DNA of 20,493 nucleotides from UBA7887 sp964408735 (GTDB lineage Bacteria > Pseudomonadota > Alphaproteobacteria > UBA7887): positions 1 to 20,493 of the forward strand of contig CAYPAX010000083.1 of assembly GCA_964408735.1 (NCBI GenBank). Reading direction: 5' to 3'. Under the pieces are notes generated by a model. The model saw only the letters and a list, made by a program, of their open reading frames with translations. It had not been told where the DNA came from and ran no database searches. Position numbers and translations under genes: made by a program. Below, in pieces: positions 1 to 7,686 of the stretch; the stretch's first letter is position 1, and each line of letters opens with the position of its first letter.

Positions 1-186
1 AGAATCAGACACAGCGACACGCGTCCAGAGCAGACTTCGTCAACGGGCTGCTATATCCCGGACCCCGAGGCGCTCAAGACCCTGGTGGAACGGCGCCGCA
101 GCGAAGAGCCCTATGACGGGCCCGAGCGGCGCAAGGAACGGCCGGCGGAGCGCTGGTACGAAGACGTCGAGATTGAAGACTCCTGA
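1..186 (+). CDS. 3' end of an unidentified gene (partial)
   Basis: The frame is open from the window edge to a TGA at 184-186. Only the part after the terminal repeat (from about base 51) is likely to be native. That part encodes about 45 residues starting YIPDPEALK and ending YEDVEIEDS, rich in Arg and Glu with alternating charge, as in a hydrophilic C-terminal tail. No domain is recognisable. The stop lies directly against the stop of the convergent peroxidase gene (187), leaving no intergenic space. Codon use (third-position G/C) supports real coding. The product cannot be named from this fragment. Confidence 0.45.
   Translation, partial: RIRHSDTRPEQTSSTGCYIPDPEALKTLVERRRSEEPYDGPERRKERPAERWYEDVEIEDS
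2..50. repeat. Left arm of exact 49-bp terminal inverted repeat (linker-like)
   Basis: Bases 2-50 are the exact reverse complement of bases 20445-20493, the last bases of the window. The match stops abruptly at base 51 (c here, complement of a at the other end). It holds an MluI-type hexamer ACGCGT at 20-25. Translated in the frame of the adjoining partial gene it gives no recognisable protein, and at the other end it breaks a gene in mid-domain. An amplification linker, or a chimeric or palindromic assembly end, explains this better than a mobile-element terminus. Confidence 0.9.
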
Positions 187-729
187 TCAGAGGGCCCGCT
201 CCACCGCCTCCACGATCTGCGCATCGAGCGGCTTGACCTGCGATGGCCAGGCGCCGATCACGGCACCGTCGCGGTCGAGCAGGTATTTATGGAAGTTCCA
301 GCGCGGCTCGGCGCCGGCCCCGAGGCGGTCGGCAATCCAGCGATAGAGCGGATGTGCGCCCGCGCCCTTGACCACCTGCTTGGTGGTCATGGGAAAGTCG
401 ACGCGGTAGTTGGCCTCGCAGAAATCCTTGATGGCCGCTTCGTCGTTAGGCTCCTGGGCGCCGAAATCGTTCGACGGCACGCCCAACACGATCAGGCCAC
501 GCTCGCGATAGGTCTCCCACAGCGCCTGCAGCGCCTCGTATTGCGGCGTGAAGCCGCAGAACGAGGCGGTGTTGACCAGCAAGACCGGCTGGCCGCGATA
601 CTGCGACATGGGCATCGGCTCGCCCTCGATCGAGGTGAAAGCGAAGTTGAAGCCGGAGTCCTCTGCCCAGGCCGGCCCAAAAGCCGCAAGGCTCAGGCAT
701 AGCGCAACGATCCATCTCGCCATGATCAT
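187..729 (-). CDS. Glutathione peroxidase family protein, exported, thioredoxin-type
   Basis: 180 residues from the ATG at 727-729. That ATG overlaps the smpB stop as ATGA, so translation is probably coupled; a second ATG at 721-723 (MARW) is also possible. A signal peptide (about residues 1-22, ending AWA) suggests export to the periplasm. The peroxidatic cysteine is Cys58 in NTASFCGFTPQY, and the Trp/Asn pair of the catalytic tetrad is in WNFHKYL (144-145). The usual Gln of the NQF motif is Asp88 (VPSNDFGAQEP), a variant I associate with bacterial exported members. Cys104 sits where thioredoxin-dependent members carry the resolving cysteine. The expected activity is reduction of H2O2 or organic hydroperoxides using thioredoxin-like donors rather than glutathione. 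It is the last gene of the dapA-smpB-peroxidase operon. Confidence 0.88.
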   Translation of the reverse strand: MIMARWIVALCLSLAAFGPAWAEDSGFNFAFTSIEGEPMPMSQYRGQPVLLVNTASFCGFTPQYEALQALWETYRERGLIVLGVPSNDFGAQEPNDEAAIKDFCEANYRVDFPMTTKQVVKGAGAHPLYRWIADRLGAGAEPRWNFHKYLLDRDGAVIGAWPSQVKPLDAQIVEAVERAL

Positions 730-1196
730 CCCCTCTCGCGCATCAAGCGCTCTTTTTCGCGCTGCCAGCTGCGCTCTTTTTCGCGCTCGCGCTTGTCGTG
801 CTGCTTGCGGCCGCGCGCCACGCCGAGTTCCACCTTGGCACGGCCGCGGTCGTTGAAATAGAGCTTGAGCGGCACCAGGGTATAGCCCTGGCGCTGCACC
901 AGCCCCGACAGCTTCTCGATCTCGCGCCGGTGCAGCAGCAGCTTGCGCGGCCGCAAGGGCTCGTGGTTCTGGCGATTGGCCGCCGGGTAGCGGGAGATGT
1001 TGGCGTTGAGCAGAAACATCTCGCCGTCGCGCGCCTCGGCATAGGAATCGCCGAGGCTGGCGCGGCCGGCGCGCATCGATTTGACCTCGGTGCCGACCAG
1101 CACGAGCCCCGCCTCGAGGCTGTCCTCGATAAAATAGTCGTGGCGCGCCTTGCGGTTCTGCGCGACCGTCTTGTTGGTCAGGTCGCCGCTCGCCAC
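726..1196 (-). CDS. smpB: SsrA-binding protein SmpB
   Basis: 156 residues, the normal SmpB length. SmpB binds tmRNA (SsrA) and delivers it to stalled ribosomes for trans-translation in the cytoplasm. Family landmarks run in order: an N-terminal basic stretch (NRKARHDYFIED), the core GTEVKSMRAGRASLGDSYA, the LLNANISRYP segment, HEPLRPRKLLLHRREIEKL, the GYTLVPLKLYFNDRGRAKVELG strand pair, and a Lys/Arg-rich C-terminal tail that becomes helical on the ribosome. The start is GTG at 1194-1196, preceded by GAAGG about 10 bases upstream, and it overlaps the 3' end of dapA by 19 bases. It lies downstream of dapA, a common alphaproteobacterial order. Confidence 0.96.
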   Translation of the reverse strand: MASGDLTNKTVAQNRKARHDYFIEDSLEAGLVLVGTEVKSMRAGRASLGDSYAEARDGEMFLLNANISRYPAANRQNHEPLRPRKLLLHRREIEKLSGLVQRQGYTLVPLKLYFNDRGRAKVELGVARGRKQHDKREREKERSWQREKERLMRERG

Positions 1197-2083
1197 CGGG
1201 TGACACCTTCGCCGAGCAGCCCGGCCGACTTCAAAGCCGCCTCCACGCCGTCGGCCGTTGCCTCGCCGATGTTCACCATCGGCAATCTGAGTTCGGGCGA
1301 GCAGAGGCCGAGCAGGCCGGCCGCATGCTTCACCGGCGCCGGGCTGGTCTCCACGAACAGCGAGTCGTGCAGGGGCATGAGCGTGTCGTGCAGGGCCAGG
1401 GCCTTTGCCGCATCGCCCGCCTGCCAGGCCTCATGCACCGCGGCGCAGAGCGCCGGCGCGATGTTCGATGTCACGGAAATGCAGCCGTGGCCGCCATGGG
1501 CGAGATAGGCCAGCGCCGTGCCGTCCTCGCCGGAGAGCAGGCAGAAGTCGTCGCCGATGGCCAGGCGCTCAAGCAGCGGCCGGGTGAGATCCGCCGTGGC
1601 GTCCTTGACTCCGATGATGTTGGGAATCTTCGCCAGGCTGGCCATGGTCTCGACGCCCATATTGACCACCGAGCGGCCGGGGATGTTGTAGATGATGATG
1701 GGGATGTCGGCAGCCGCCGCCACCGCCTCGAAATGCGCGTACAGGCCCGCTTGGGTGGGCTTGTTGTAGTAGGGCGTGACGACCAGCGCCGCGTCCGCAC
1801 CCATTTGGTGTGCGTGCTTGGTCAGGCTGACGGATTCCTCGGTCGAGTTCGAGCCCGCCCCGGCAATCACCGGCACGCGCCCGTCCACGGCCTCGATGCA
1901 AAGCTCGGTCACCCGCCTGTGCTCCGCATGGCTCAAGGTCGGCGATTCGCCGGTCGTGCCGCACGGCACGACACCATGGATACCCTGCTCGACCTGCCAG
2001 TTGACGAAACTCTGGAATGCCTTCTCCGCTACCTTGCCATTCTCGAACGGCGTGACGAGGGCGGTGATGGATCCTTTGAACAT
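1178..2083 (-). CDS. dapA: 4-hydroxy-tetrahydrodipicolinate synthase (DapA)
   Basis: 301 residues. DapA condenses pyruvate with aspartate semialdehyde, the first committed step to meso-diaminopimelate and lysine; cytoplasmic. Visible motifs: the CGTTGESPTL substrate loop (Thr43/Thr44), the TPYYNKPTQ loop with the proton-relay tyrosines near 105-106, IYNIPGR with Tyr132 and Arg137, and Schiff-base Lys160 in IIGVKDAT. The C-terminus (GEGVTRWRAAT) runs over the smpB start by 19 bases and may be a local extension created by the gene overlap. The start ATG at 2081-2083 has an excellent Shine-Dalgarno AGGAGG five to six bases upstream (2089-2094). It is first in a dapA-smpB-peroxidase operon and divergent from the lytic transglycosylase gene, so cell-wall precursor synthesis and turnover share one promoter region. 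Confidence 0.97.
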   Translation of the reverse strand: MFKGSITALVTPFENGKVAEKAFQSFVNWQVEQGIHGVVPCGTTGESPTLSHAEHRRVTELCIEAVDGRVPVIAGAGSNSTEESVSLTKHAHQMGADAALVVTPYYNKPTQAGLYAHFEAVAAAADIPIIIYNIPGRSVVNMGVETMASLAKIPNIIGVKDATADLTRPLLERLAIGDDFCLLSGEDGTALAYLAHGGHGCISVTSNIAPALCAAVHEAWQAGDAAKALALHDTLMPLHDSLFVETSPAPVKHAAGLLGLCSPELRLPMVNIGEATADGVEAALKSAGLLGEGVTRWRAAT

Positions 2084-2142
2084 GGCGGCCTCCTGTTCCT
2101 GCCCTTGTGAGCAGTGCGGCTATTCCTTGAAATGGGGCCCGA

Positions 2143-2171
2143 ACCATACGCCCGCGCCGCGGCCGCCTCAA
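2143..2171 (-). promoter_or_regulatory. Candidate sigma70-type promoter for dapA
   Basis: On the minus strand TTGAGG (2166-2171) is followed after 17 bases by TATGGT (2143-2148), about 60 bases before the dapA start codon. The spacing is ideal and each hexamer matches the E. coli consensus at four positions. No second element such as an operator is obvious. Found by eye only. Confidence 0.45.
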
Positions 2172-2237
2172 GCGCATTTGAAGGCCATGGCGGAAGGGCC
2201 TTCGGCTATACTGCTCGCGCAACAGGCGAGGTGGAAT

Positions 2238-4232
2238 ATGGCGAAGGCGCAACCTTGGTGGCTTGGCACGCTTGCGGCGGCAGCTCTGCTGCTTGCCACG
2301 CAGGCTGCCGCCCGCCCCCCGGAGCCTGTGGACGGCGCCGACCTCACCATTGCCTACCGCGCCATGCAGGCTTTCAACAGGGGCAATTGGCAAAATGCGC
2401 GCGCCGAGGCCGCCACGGCGCGCGACCCGCTGGTGGCCAAGCTGGTGGCCTGGCGAACCCTGAGACTGAAGGACAAGACCTCCACCTTTGCCGAGATATC
2501 CGGTTTTCTCGCCGCCAATCCCGATTGGGCCGGCTTGGCGCCCTTGCGCCGCCAAGGCGAGAAGAGCATGCCCGACACCTTGTCCGCGTCTGCCGTGGTG
2601 GCGTGGTTCAGACAGCTTTCGCCGATCACCGGCGAAGGCAAGTTCCGGCTCGGCGCGGCGCTTGTCGCCACCGGTGGCCGCGACAGCGGCAGCGCAATGC
2701 TGCGCGAGGCCTGGACCGACCATGACCTAGAGCGCGCGACGGAGAACAAGCTGATCGCCGATCACGGCCGCCTGTTGCGAGCCGCCGATCATTGGGCCCG
2801 CGTCGACCGTTTGTTGTGGGGTGACCAGGTCACGGCCGCGCGCCGCATGCTGCCCCATCTCGACGAGGGTTATCGCCTGCTGGCCAAGGCGCGCATTGCC
2901 CTGATCACCGGCCGAGGCGGGGTCGATGCGGCGGTCGCCAAGGTGCCCCCTGCCCTCGCCAGCGACCCGGGCCTGCTCTATCAGCGCATCCGCTGGCGAC
3001 GAAACGCGGGCAACGACAGTGGCGCCGCGGCATTGCTGGCATCGCCACCCTCCGAGCTTGGCGAGGAAAGGCAGTGGCTGGCGCAGCGCCTCGCATTGAC
3101 GCGCGAAGCCATCTCGGACGGCCGCCATGCGGATGCCTACCGGATTATCGCGGCCCATGGCCAGACGCGCGCCGCCGGGGTGGCCGAGGCGGAGTGGCTG
3201 GCAGGCTGGCTGGCCCTGCGCCATCTCAACCGGCCCAGGGCCGCGTTCGCCCATTTCATTGCCATGCACAAGGTGGTCAAGCTGCCGATCAGCGTTGGCC
3301 GCGCGGCCTACTGGGCCGGCCGAGCGGCCAAGGCCGCCGGAAACACTTCCGACGCATCGCTCTGGTATCAGCGCGCCGCCTCCCGTCCGACCAGCTATTA
3401 CGGCCAGCTCGCCGCTGTCGCGCTTGGTCGCAGGGTGCTGCGTCTGCCACCTGCCATGCGTCCGGTGCCTGCAGCGGGCTTCGAGGCGCGGGAGCAGATC
3501 CGCCTGGCCCGCCTGCTGGGGGAGCTTGGCGAGGACAGGTTGATGAGCCTGGTCCTGGCGCACGCGCTGGACACGGCATCGACACCGCTCGAGCGCGTCC
3601 GCATCGCCAGGATCCCGCTCGACTACGACCAGTCCCATGTGGCGATACGCGCGGCCAAGAGGGCGCAACGCGACGGCAGCGTGGTGCTCGATGCGGCCTA
3701 TCCGGTGCCCAAAGTCTTTGCCCGCTGGATGCCCGGTGCCGGCGCGCCCGAGCTCGCCGTCATGCTTGCCCTGGCGCGCCAGGAAAGCGAGATGAACCCG
3801 AGCGTGGTCAGCTCTGCCGGCGCCCGCGGCCTGGTACAGCTCATGCCGGCGACGGCCAGGATGATGGCGCGGCAACTCGGCCTCGCCTATGAGAGCCATC
3901 GCCTGACCAGCGACCCGGCCTACAACCTCCAGCTCGGCAGCGCCTATCTGGCTGACAGGCTTGTCGAATTCGGCAATTCGCACGTCCTCGCCTTCGCCGC
4001 CTACAATGCCGGCCCCGGCCGCGTTCGTACCTGGCTGCGCAAGAATGGCGATCCGCGGTCGCCGGGGGTTGACGTGGTGGATTGGATCGAGCAAATCCCC
4101 TTCAACGAAACGCGAAACTATGTCCAACGCGTCCTCGAGGGTACGCAAGTCTACCGCGTCCGGCTGGCCGGTCGCGGCGACAGGCCCAAGCTTACCCTGA
4201 TGGCGGAAATGCTCGGCAGAAACACGCAATAA
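2238..4232 (+). CDS. Soluble lytic murein transglycosylase (Slt family 1)
   Basis: 664 residues from the ATG at 2238, chosen because AGGTGGA lies just upstream and a signal peptide follows at once (Trp-Trp then an Ala/Leu-rich core, cleavage near ATQAAA). The frame is open further 5', but that part lies in the promoter region. Residues about 30-490 are an Ala/Arg-rich helical repeat region like the ring domain of Slt70. The catalytic SLT domain starts near residue 505: ARQESEMNP with catalytic Glu516, then GARGLVQLMPATA, AYNAGPGRV and FNETRNYVQRVL. It cleaves the MurNAc-GlcNAc bond of peptidoglycan in the periplasm, forming 1,6-anhydroMurNAc, in wall remodelling and turnover. It is divergent from dapA and two bases ahead of the dehydratase gene. 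Confidence 0.94.
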   Translation: MAKAQPWWLGTLAAAALLLATQAAARPPEPVDGADLTIAYRAMQAFNRGNWQNARAEAATARDPLVAKLVAWRTLRLKDKTSTFAEISGFLAANPDWAGLAPLRRQGEKSMPDTLSASAVVAWFRQLSPITGEGKFRLGAALVATGGRDSGSAMLREAWTDHDLERATENKLIADHGRLLRAADHWARVDRLLWGDQVTAARRMLPHLDEGYRLLAKARIALITGRGGVDAAVAKVPPALASDPGLLYQRIRWRRNAGNDSGAAALLASPPSELGEERQWLAQRLALTREAISDGRHADAYRIIAAHGQTRAAGVAEAEWLAGWLALRHLNRPRAAFAHFIAMHKVVKLPISVGRAAYWAGRAAKAAGNTSDASLWYQRAASRPTSYYGQLAAVALGRRVLRLPPAMRPVPAAGFEAREQIRLARLLGELGEDRLMSLVLAHALDTASTPLERVRIARIPLDYDQSHVAIRAAKRAQRDGSVVLDAAYPVPKVFARWMPGAGAPELAVMLALARQESEMNPSVVSSAGARGLVQLMPATARMMARQLGLAYESHRLTSDPAYNLQLGSAYLADRLVEFGNSHVLAFAAYNAGPGRVRTWLRKNGDPRSPGVDVVDWIEQIPFNETRNYVQRVLEGTQVYRVRLAGRGDRPKLTLMAEMLGRNTQ

Positions 4233-4234
4233 TC

Positions 4235-5212
4235 ATGCAGAACGGACGACCTGAGATCGACGATATCGTCGACGCCGCACGGCGCCTGCGCGGCCACGCC
4301 GTGACGACGCCGCTGCTCAACGCCCCTGCCCTCGATGCCATGGTCGGCGGCCGCCTGCTGATGAAGGCCGAGCCCCTGCAGCGCACCGGCTCTTTCAAGT
4401 TCCGCGGCGCCTACAACCGCATCAGCCGCATTCCCGAGGAGGAGCGCGGCAATGGCGTGGTGGCCTGGTCGTCAGGCAATCACGCTCAGGGCGTCGCCGC
4501 CGCCGCAGCCTTGCTCGGGGTCCAGGCAACCATCGTCATGCCCTCGGATGCGCCGACGCCGAAGGTGGAGAACACCCGTGCGCTCGGCGCCGAAGTCGTG
4601 CCCTATGACCGCTACGGCGAAAGCCGCGAGGAGATCGGTGCGGCGCTGGCGAGCGAGCGCGGCGCCACCATCGTGCGACCCTATGACGATCCCTGGATCA
4701 TCGCCGGCCAAGGCACCGTCGGCCTCGAGGCCGCGGCGCAGGCCACCGCCCTCGGATTGATCCCCGACGCCGCCCTGGTCTGTTGCGGCGGTGGCGGACT
4801 GATCGCCGGCACATCGCTGGCCCTGAAGGACCACCTGCCGGGGATCGCTGTGCACCCTGTCGAGCCGCAAGGCTTCGACGATACGGCGCGGTCCCTCGCG
4901 GCAGGCGAACGCACGGCCAACGACCCGGATGCCCGCTCGCTTTGCGACGCCCTGCTGGCGCCCGAGCCCGGCGAGCTCACCTTCGCCATCAACCGCGAGA
5001 CCCTCGCCGAGGGCCTTGTGGTCAGCGACGAGGAAGCGCTCGCCGCGGTTGCCATGGCGTTTCGCCATCTCAAGATCGTGCTCGAGCCGGGCGGCGCCGT
5101 GGCTTTGGCCGCGGCCCTCGGCGGCAAGCTCGATTGCCGGGACAAGACGGTGATCGTGGTGCTGTCGGGTGGCAATGTCGCGCCCGAGATCTTCTCGCGC
5201 GCCCTCGCCTGA
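4235..5212 (+). CDS. PLP-dependent threonine/serine dehydratase
   Basis: 325 residues, fold-type II PLP enzyme. Lys55 in GSFKFRGAYNR forms the Schiff base. SSGNHAQGVA (about 79-88) holds the substrate, CCGGGGLIAGT binds the cofactor phosphate, and the C-terminal VLSGGNV contacts the pyridine nitrogen. The family deaminates threonine to 2-oxobutyrate or serine to pyruvate; some close members are serine racemases or hydroxyaspartate dehydratases, which cannot be told apart here. The length shows it lacks the C-terminal ACT regulatory domain of biosynthetic IlvA, so it is the short type. It starts two bases after the transglycosylase stop and its stop overlaps the next start (TGATG), implying one transcript and coupled translation. 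Confidence 0.9.
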   Translation: MQNGRPEIDDIVDAARRLRGHAVTTPLLNAPALDAMVGGRLLMKAEPLQRTGSFKFRGAYNRISRIPEEERGNGVVAWSSGNHAQGVAAAAALLGVQATIVMPSDAPTPKVENTRALGAEVVPYDRYGESREEIGAALASERGATIVRPYDDPWIIAGQGTVGLEAAAQATALGLIPDAALVCCGGGGLIAGTSLALKDHLPGIAVHPVEPQGFDDTARSLAAGERTANDPDARSLCDALLAPEPGELTFAINRETLAEGLVVSDEEALAAVAMAFRHLKIVLEPGGAVALAAALGGKLDCRDKTVIVVLSGGNVAPEIFSRALA

Positions 5213-5883
5213 TGGCCTATTCGCTTTCGCAACGGCTTATTGCCGAGTTCGTCGGCACGGCATTCCTGCTGGCAACCGTGGTTGGCTCGGGAATCATGGG
5301 CGAAAGCCTGGCGGGCGGTAACGTCGCCATTGCCCTGCTCGGCAACACGATTGCCACAGGCGCCATCCTGGCGGTCCTGATTCTGGTTTTCGGGTCCATA
5401 TCGGGCGCCCATTTCAATCCTGCGGTGACGCTTTCGTTCGCCGTGCAAAAGGCGATCCCGCCCAAAGAGGCCGTTCTCTATGTGCTTGTCCAGGCGCTTG
5501 CCGCGGTGGTTGGCGTGGCGCTTGCCCATTTCATGTTTTCCGAGCCGCTTCTGACCCTCGGCGTCAAGGAGCGCGGCGGCGGCGGCCAGATCGTGGCCGA
5601 GATGGTGGCCACCTTCGGCCTGGTCGCGACCATCCTCGGCTGCCTGCGCGCACGCCCCGAGGCCGTGCCCTATGCGGTCGGCCTGTTCATCACCGCCGGC
5701 TACTGGTTCACCTCCTCGACCTCGTTCGCCAACCCCGCGGTGACCTTCGCGCGCTCGTTCACGACCACCTTCGCAGGCATCCGCCCGGCCGATGCCCCGG
5801 CCTTCGTCGCAGCGCAAATCGTGGGCGCTTTGCTGGCCACCGCGCTGTTCGTCTGGCTGCTCAAGCCGGCCAAGGACGAATAG
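5212..5883 (+). CDS. Aquaporin-family (MIP) channel, AqpS-like
   Basis: 223 residues with about six membrane segments and both half-helix NPA motifs: HFNPAVT (NPA 69-71) and FANPAVTFAR (NPA 174-176). The residue after the second NPA, an arginine of the selectivity filter in ordinary aquaporins, is Val177. The same substitution, and the SSTSFANPAVTFAR...TTFAGI context, is what I recall of the rhizobial AqpS group linked to arsenite or other neutral metalloid and small-solute permeation. No arsenic-resistance gene is present here, so the solute is open. The start ATG at 5212 overlaps the dehydratase stop by one base, so translation is probably coupled. Confidence 0.88.
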   Translation: MAYSLSQRLIAEFVGTAFLLATVVGSGIMGESLAGGNVAIALLGNTIATGAILAVLILVFGSISGAHFNPAVTLSFAVQKAIPPKEAVLYVLVQALAAVVGVALAHFMFSEPLLTLGVKERGGGGQIVAEMVATFGLVATILGCLRARPEAVPYAVGLFITAGYWFTSSTSFANPAVTFARSFTTTFAGIRPADAPAFVAAQIVGALLATALFVWLLKPAKDE

Positions 5884-5952
5884 CCTTTACGGCCAAGCGC
5901 TTCCCGGCAAGTATGCGCGCCCAATGAGAAGACTTGTGGAGAGGAGCAGACC

Positions 5953-6456
5953 ATGGACGACGACGCCAAGAAAACAGTTTTGCGAATGATCCCCTACGGG
6001 ATCTATGTGCTGACCGCGAAAGGCGGCGATGGCGGCATTGCCGTGGCCACGGTCAATTGGGTCACGCAAACCGCGTTCGCGCCGCCACTGGTGGCGATCG
6101 GCGTCAAGACCGATAGCAATGCCTACAGCACTTTGCGCGACGCCGGCAACTTTGCCCTGAACATGCTCGGCAAGGGGCAGCAGGGCCTCGCCTTCACCTT
6201 CTTCAAGCCGGTGGAAGTGGGCGACGGCACCTTGAGCGGCGAGCCCTACCACGAGGGTGCGACCGGCGCGCCTATCCTGACCAACGCACCCGGTTGCGTC
6301 GAGTGCAAGCTGGTCGACGTGGTCGAGCAGGGCGACCACCACATCGTCGTCGGCGAAGTGATCGAGGCCCATCTCGTGCAAACCCCCGAGGGCCGTCCCG
6401 ACGATGCCATACTCGAGATGCGCGAGCTTGGCGAAAAGGTCTTCTACGGCGGCTGA
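5953..6456 (+). CDS. Flavin reductase-like domain protein (FMN-binding split barrel)
   Basis: 167 residues. The order of elements fits the flavin reductase-like family that binds FMN: IPYGIYVLTAKGGDGGIAVATVNWVTQTAFAPPLVAIGV, then the NAYSTLRDAGNFALNML segment, then LTNAPGCVECKLVDVVEQGDHHIVVGEV. These proteins pass electrons from NAD(P)H to flavin for a partner monooxygenase, or act as stand-alone FMN oxidoreductases. No monooxygenase is next to it. The start ATG at 5953 has a strong AGGAG about 10 bases upstream. It is translationally adjacent to the lipoprotein gene (stop 6454-6456, next ATG 6457). Confidence 0.9.
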   Translation: MDDDAKKTVLRMIPYGIYVLTAKGGDGGIAVATVNWVTQTAFAPPLVAIGVKTDSNAYSTLRDAGNFALNMLGKGQQGLAFTFFKPVEVGDGTLSGEPYHEGATGAPILTNAPGCVECKLVDVVEQGDHHIVVGEVIEAHLVQTPEGRPDDAILEMRELGEKVFYGG

Positions 6457-7668
6457 ATGTTTGGACGCGCCATCACACTGTTGCTCCTTGTCGCTCTCGG
6501 CGGTTGTTTCGAGAGCGACGAGGAGCGCGCGTCCCGTGCCTATACGGAGCGCGATTACGAGACGGCACAGGAGCTGTCGCGTGAGCTTGCCGATGCCGGC
6601 AATCCGCGCGGCTTCGACCTGCTCGCCTTGATGGCGGCACAAGGCATGGGCCAGCCGGTCGACTTCCAGCAAGCCTTTGCCAATGCCGAGCGGGCGATCG
6701 CCCTTGACCCCGGTTATGCCAGCACGCGCGACGCCATCCTCGCGCGCATCGAGCACAATATGGCGAGTGCCCAGAGCAACTTCGACGCCGGCAACTATGC
6801 CCGCGCCCTGGCCCTCGCGGAGCCTCTGGATAGCTATGGCCACGAGGCCGCCGGCGCGCTGGTTACCACCCTGGTTACCGGGCACTACGTGGCGCTGCCT
6901 GGCTCGGCGATGTCGTGGCGCGATTACTGGGACCGTTGCAGCGGCAATATCCGGCGCGAAGACAATGACGAGGCCGAGGCCACTCTTGGGGCGGAATGCC
7001 TGGGCAAGAGGGTGGTCTGGGATGGCCACGTGGTGCGGGCGACAGACCGCGCATTGACCATCAAAATGAAGCCGGGCCGGCCGGCGTCGCGCAACGACCT
7101 GACGGTCAAGTTCGAGGCCCCGCCCGATCGCGCCGTGGCCGATAACGGCCGCAAGATTCGCTTTTCGGGCACCATCGATGCCCGCGGCAACCCGAACCGG
7201 CCCGACCTTCTGGTCGCAGGCGCGGTCATTGGCGCGGCACCCCTCACGCCCGACGAAGCGGCGCGCGCGGTCGAGCTTGACCGCCATATCGTGATGGGCG
7301 GCTGTCAGATCCTGGTCGAGGCGCTCTATCGCGCCGAACACATGCCGCAATGGGCGATCGAGACCGAGGCCCGAGTGCTCGAGGGCGGCAGTCCGCGCAG
7401 CCGCGCTTTTTCTCTATTTGTCGGTATCGTCTCGGAATCCGAGGTCTTCAACCGCGGCGAGGCAGGCGACTGGTTGAGCACTTTCGATGGCACGGTAACG
7501 ATCCAAAGCGTCGTTGCACGAACCGCCCAGGTCACGGAATTCACGGCCGAATGCGCCATGGACAGCGTCTATCGCAAAGGCGACGTCGCCAGCGAGCATG
7601 GCAGCCTGCGCTTCGTCACGATCGCCGAGCCCGTGGTGGACTCGGCGCCCAGCCGGATGCGTGATTAG
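6457..7668 (+). CDS. Predicted lipoprotein of unknown function with Sel1/TPR-like N-terminus
   Basis: 403 residues. A lipoprotein signal ends in the lipobox LGGC with Cys17 as the acylated residue, so the protein should be anchored in a membrane facing the periplasm. Residues about 28-145 contain helical repeats of TPR/Sel1 flavour (RDYETAQELSRELADAGNPRGF, then FDAGNYARALALAEPL). The rest is a mixed beta-rich region with cysteines at about 163, 184 and 289, in which residues 190-260 (VVWDGHVVRATDRALTIKM) resemble a small OB-like barrel; that is a guess. It begins immediately after the flavin-reductase stop and ends 18 bases before the stop of a convergent Sel1 protein. I do not recognise the family. 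Confidence 0.75.
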   Translation: MFGRAITLLLLVALGGCFESDEERASRAYTERDYETAQELSRELADAGNPRGFDLLALMAAQGMGQPVDFQQAFANAERAIALDPGYASTRDAILARIEHNMASAQSNFDAGNYARALALAEPLDSYGHEAAGALVTTLVTGHYVALPGSAMSWRDYWDRCSGNIRREDNDEAEATLGAECLGKRVVWDGHVVRATDRALTIKMKPGRPASRNDLTVKFEAPPDRAVADNGRKIRFSGTIDARGNPNRPDLLVAGAVIGAAPLTPDEAARAVELDRHIVMGGCQILVEALYRAEHMPQWAIETEARVLEGGSPRSRAFSLFVGIVSESEVFNRGEAGDWLSTFDGTVTIQSVVARTAQVTEFTAECAMDSVYRKGDVASEHGSLRFVTIAEPVVDSAPSRMRD

Positions 7669-7686
7669 AGCCTATTCAGCAGCGGC

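Noticed and set aside
187..1206. Single 339-codon frame suggesting a fusion of an N-terminal domain with the peroxidase
   Set aside because: The N-terminal half is an out-of-frame reading of smpB; the peroxidase has its own signal peptide and an ATGA-coupled start.
2180..2203. GAAGGCC/GGCCTTC inverted repeat upstream of the transglycosylase, with TATACT at 2207-2212
   Set aside because: The possible -35 (TTGAAG, 2178-2183) is 23 bases from the -10, too far, and a 7-bp GC-rich repeat is likely by chance; kept only as a weak hint of the plus promoter.
2727..4229. Long minus-strand open frame opposite the lytic transglycosylase gene
   Set aside because: It mirrors a confidently identified gene, has no domain or ribosome site, and is the usual antisense openness of high-GC DNA.
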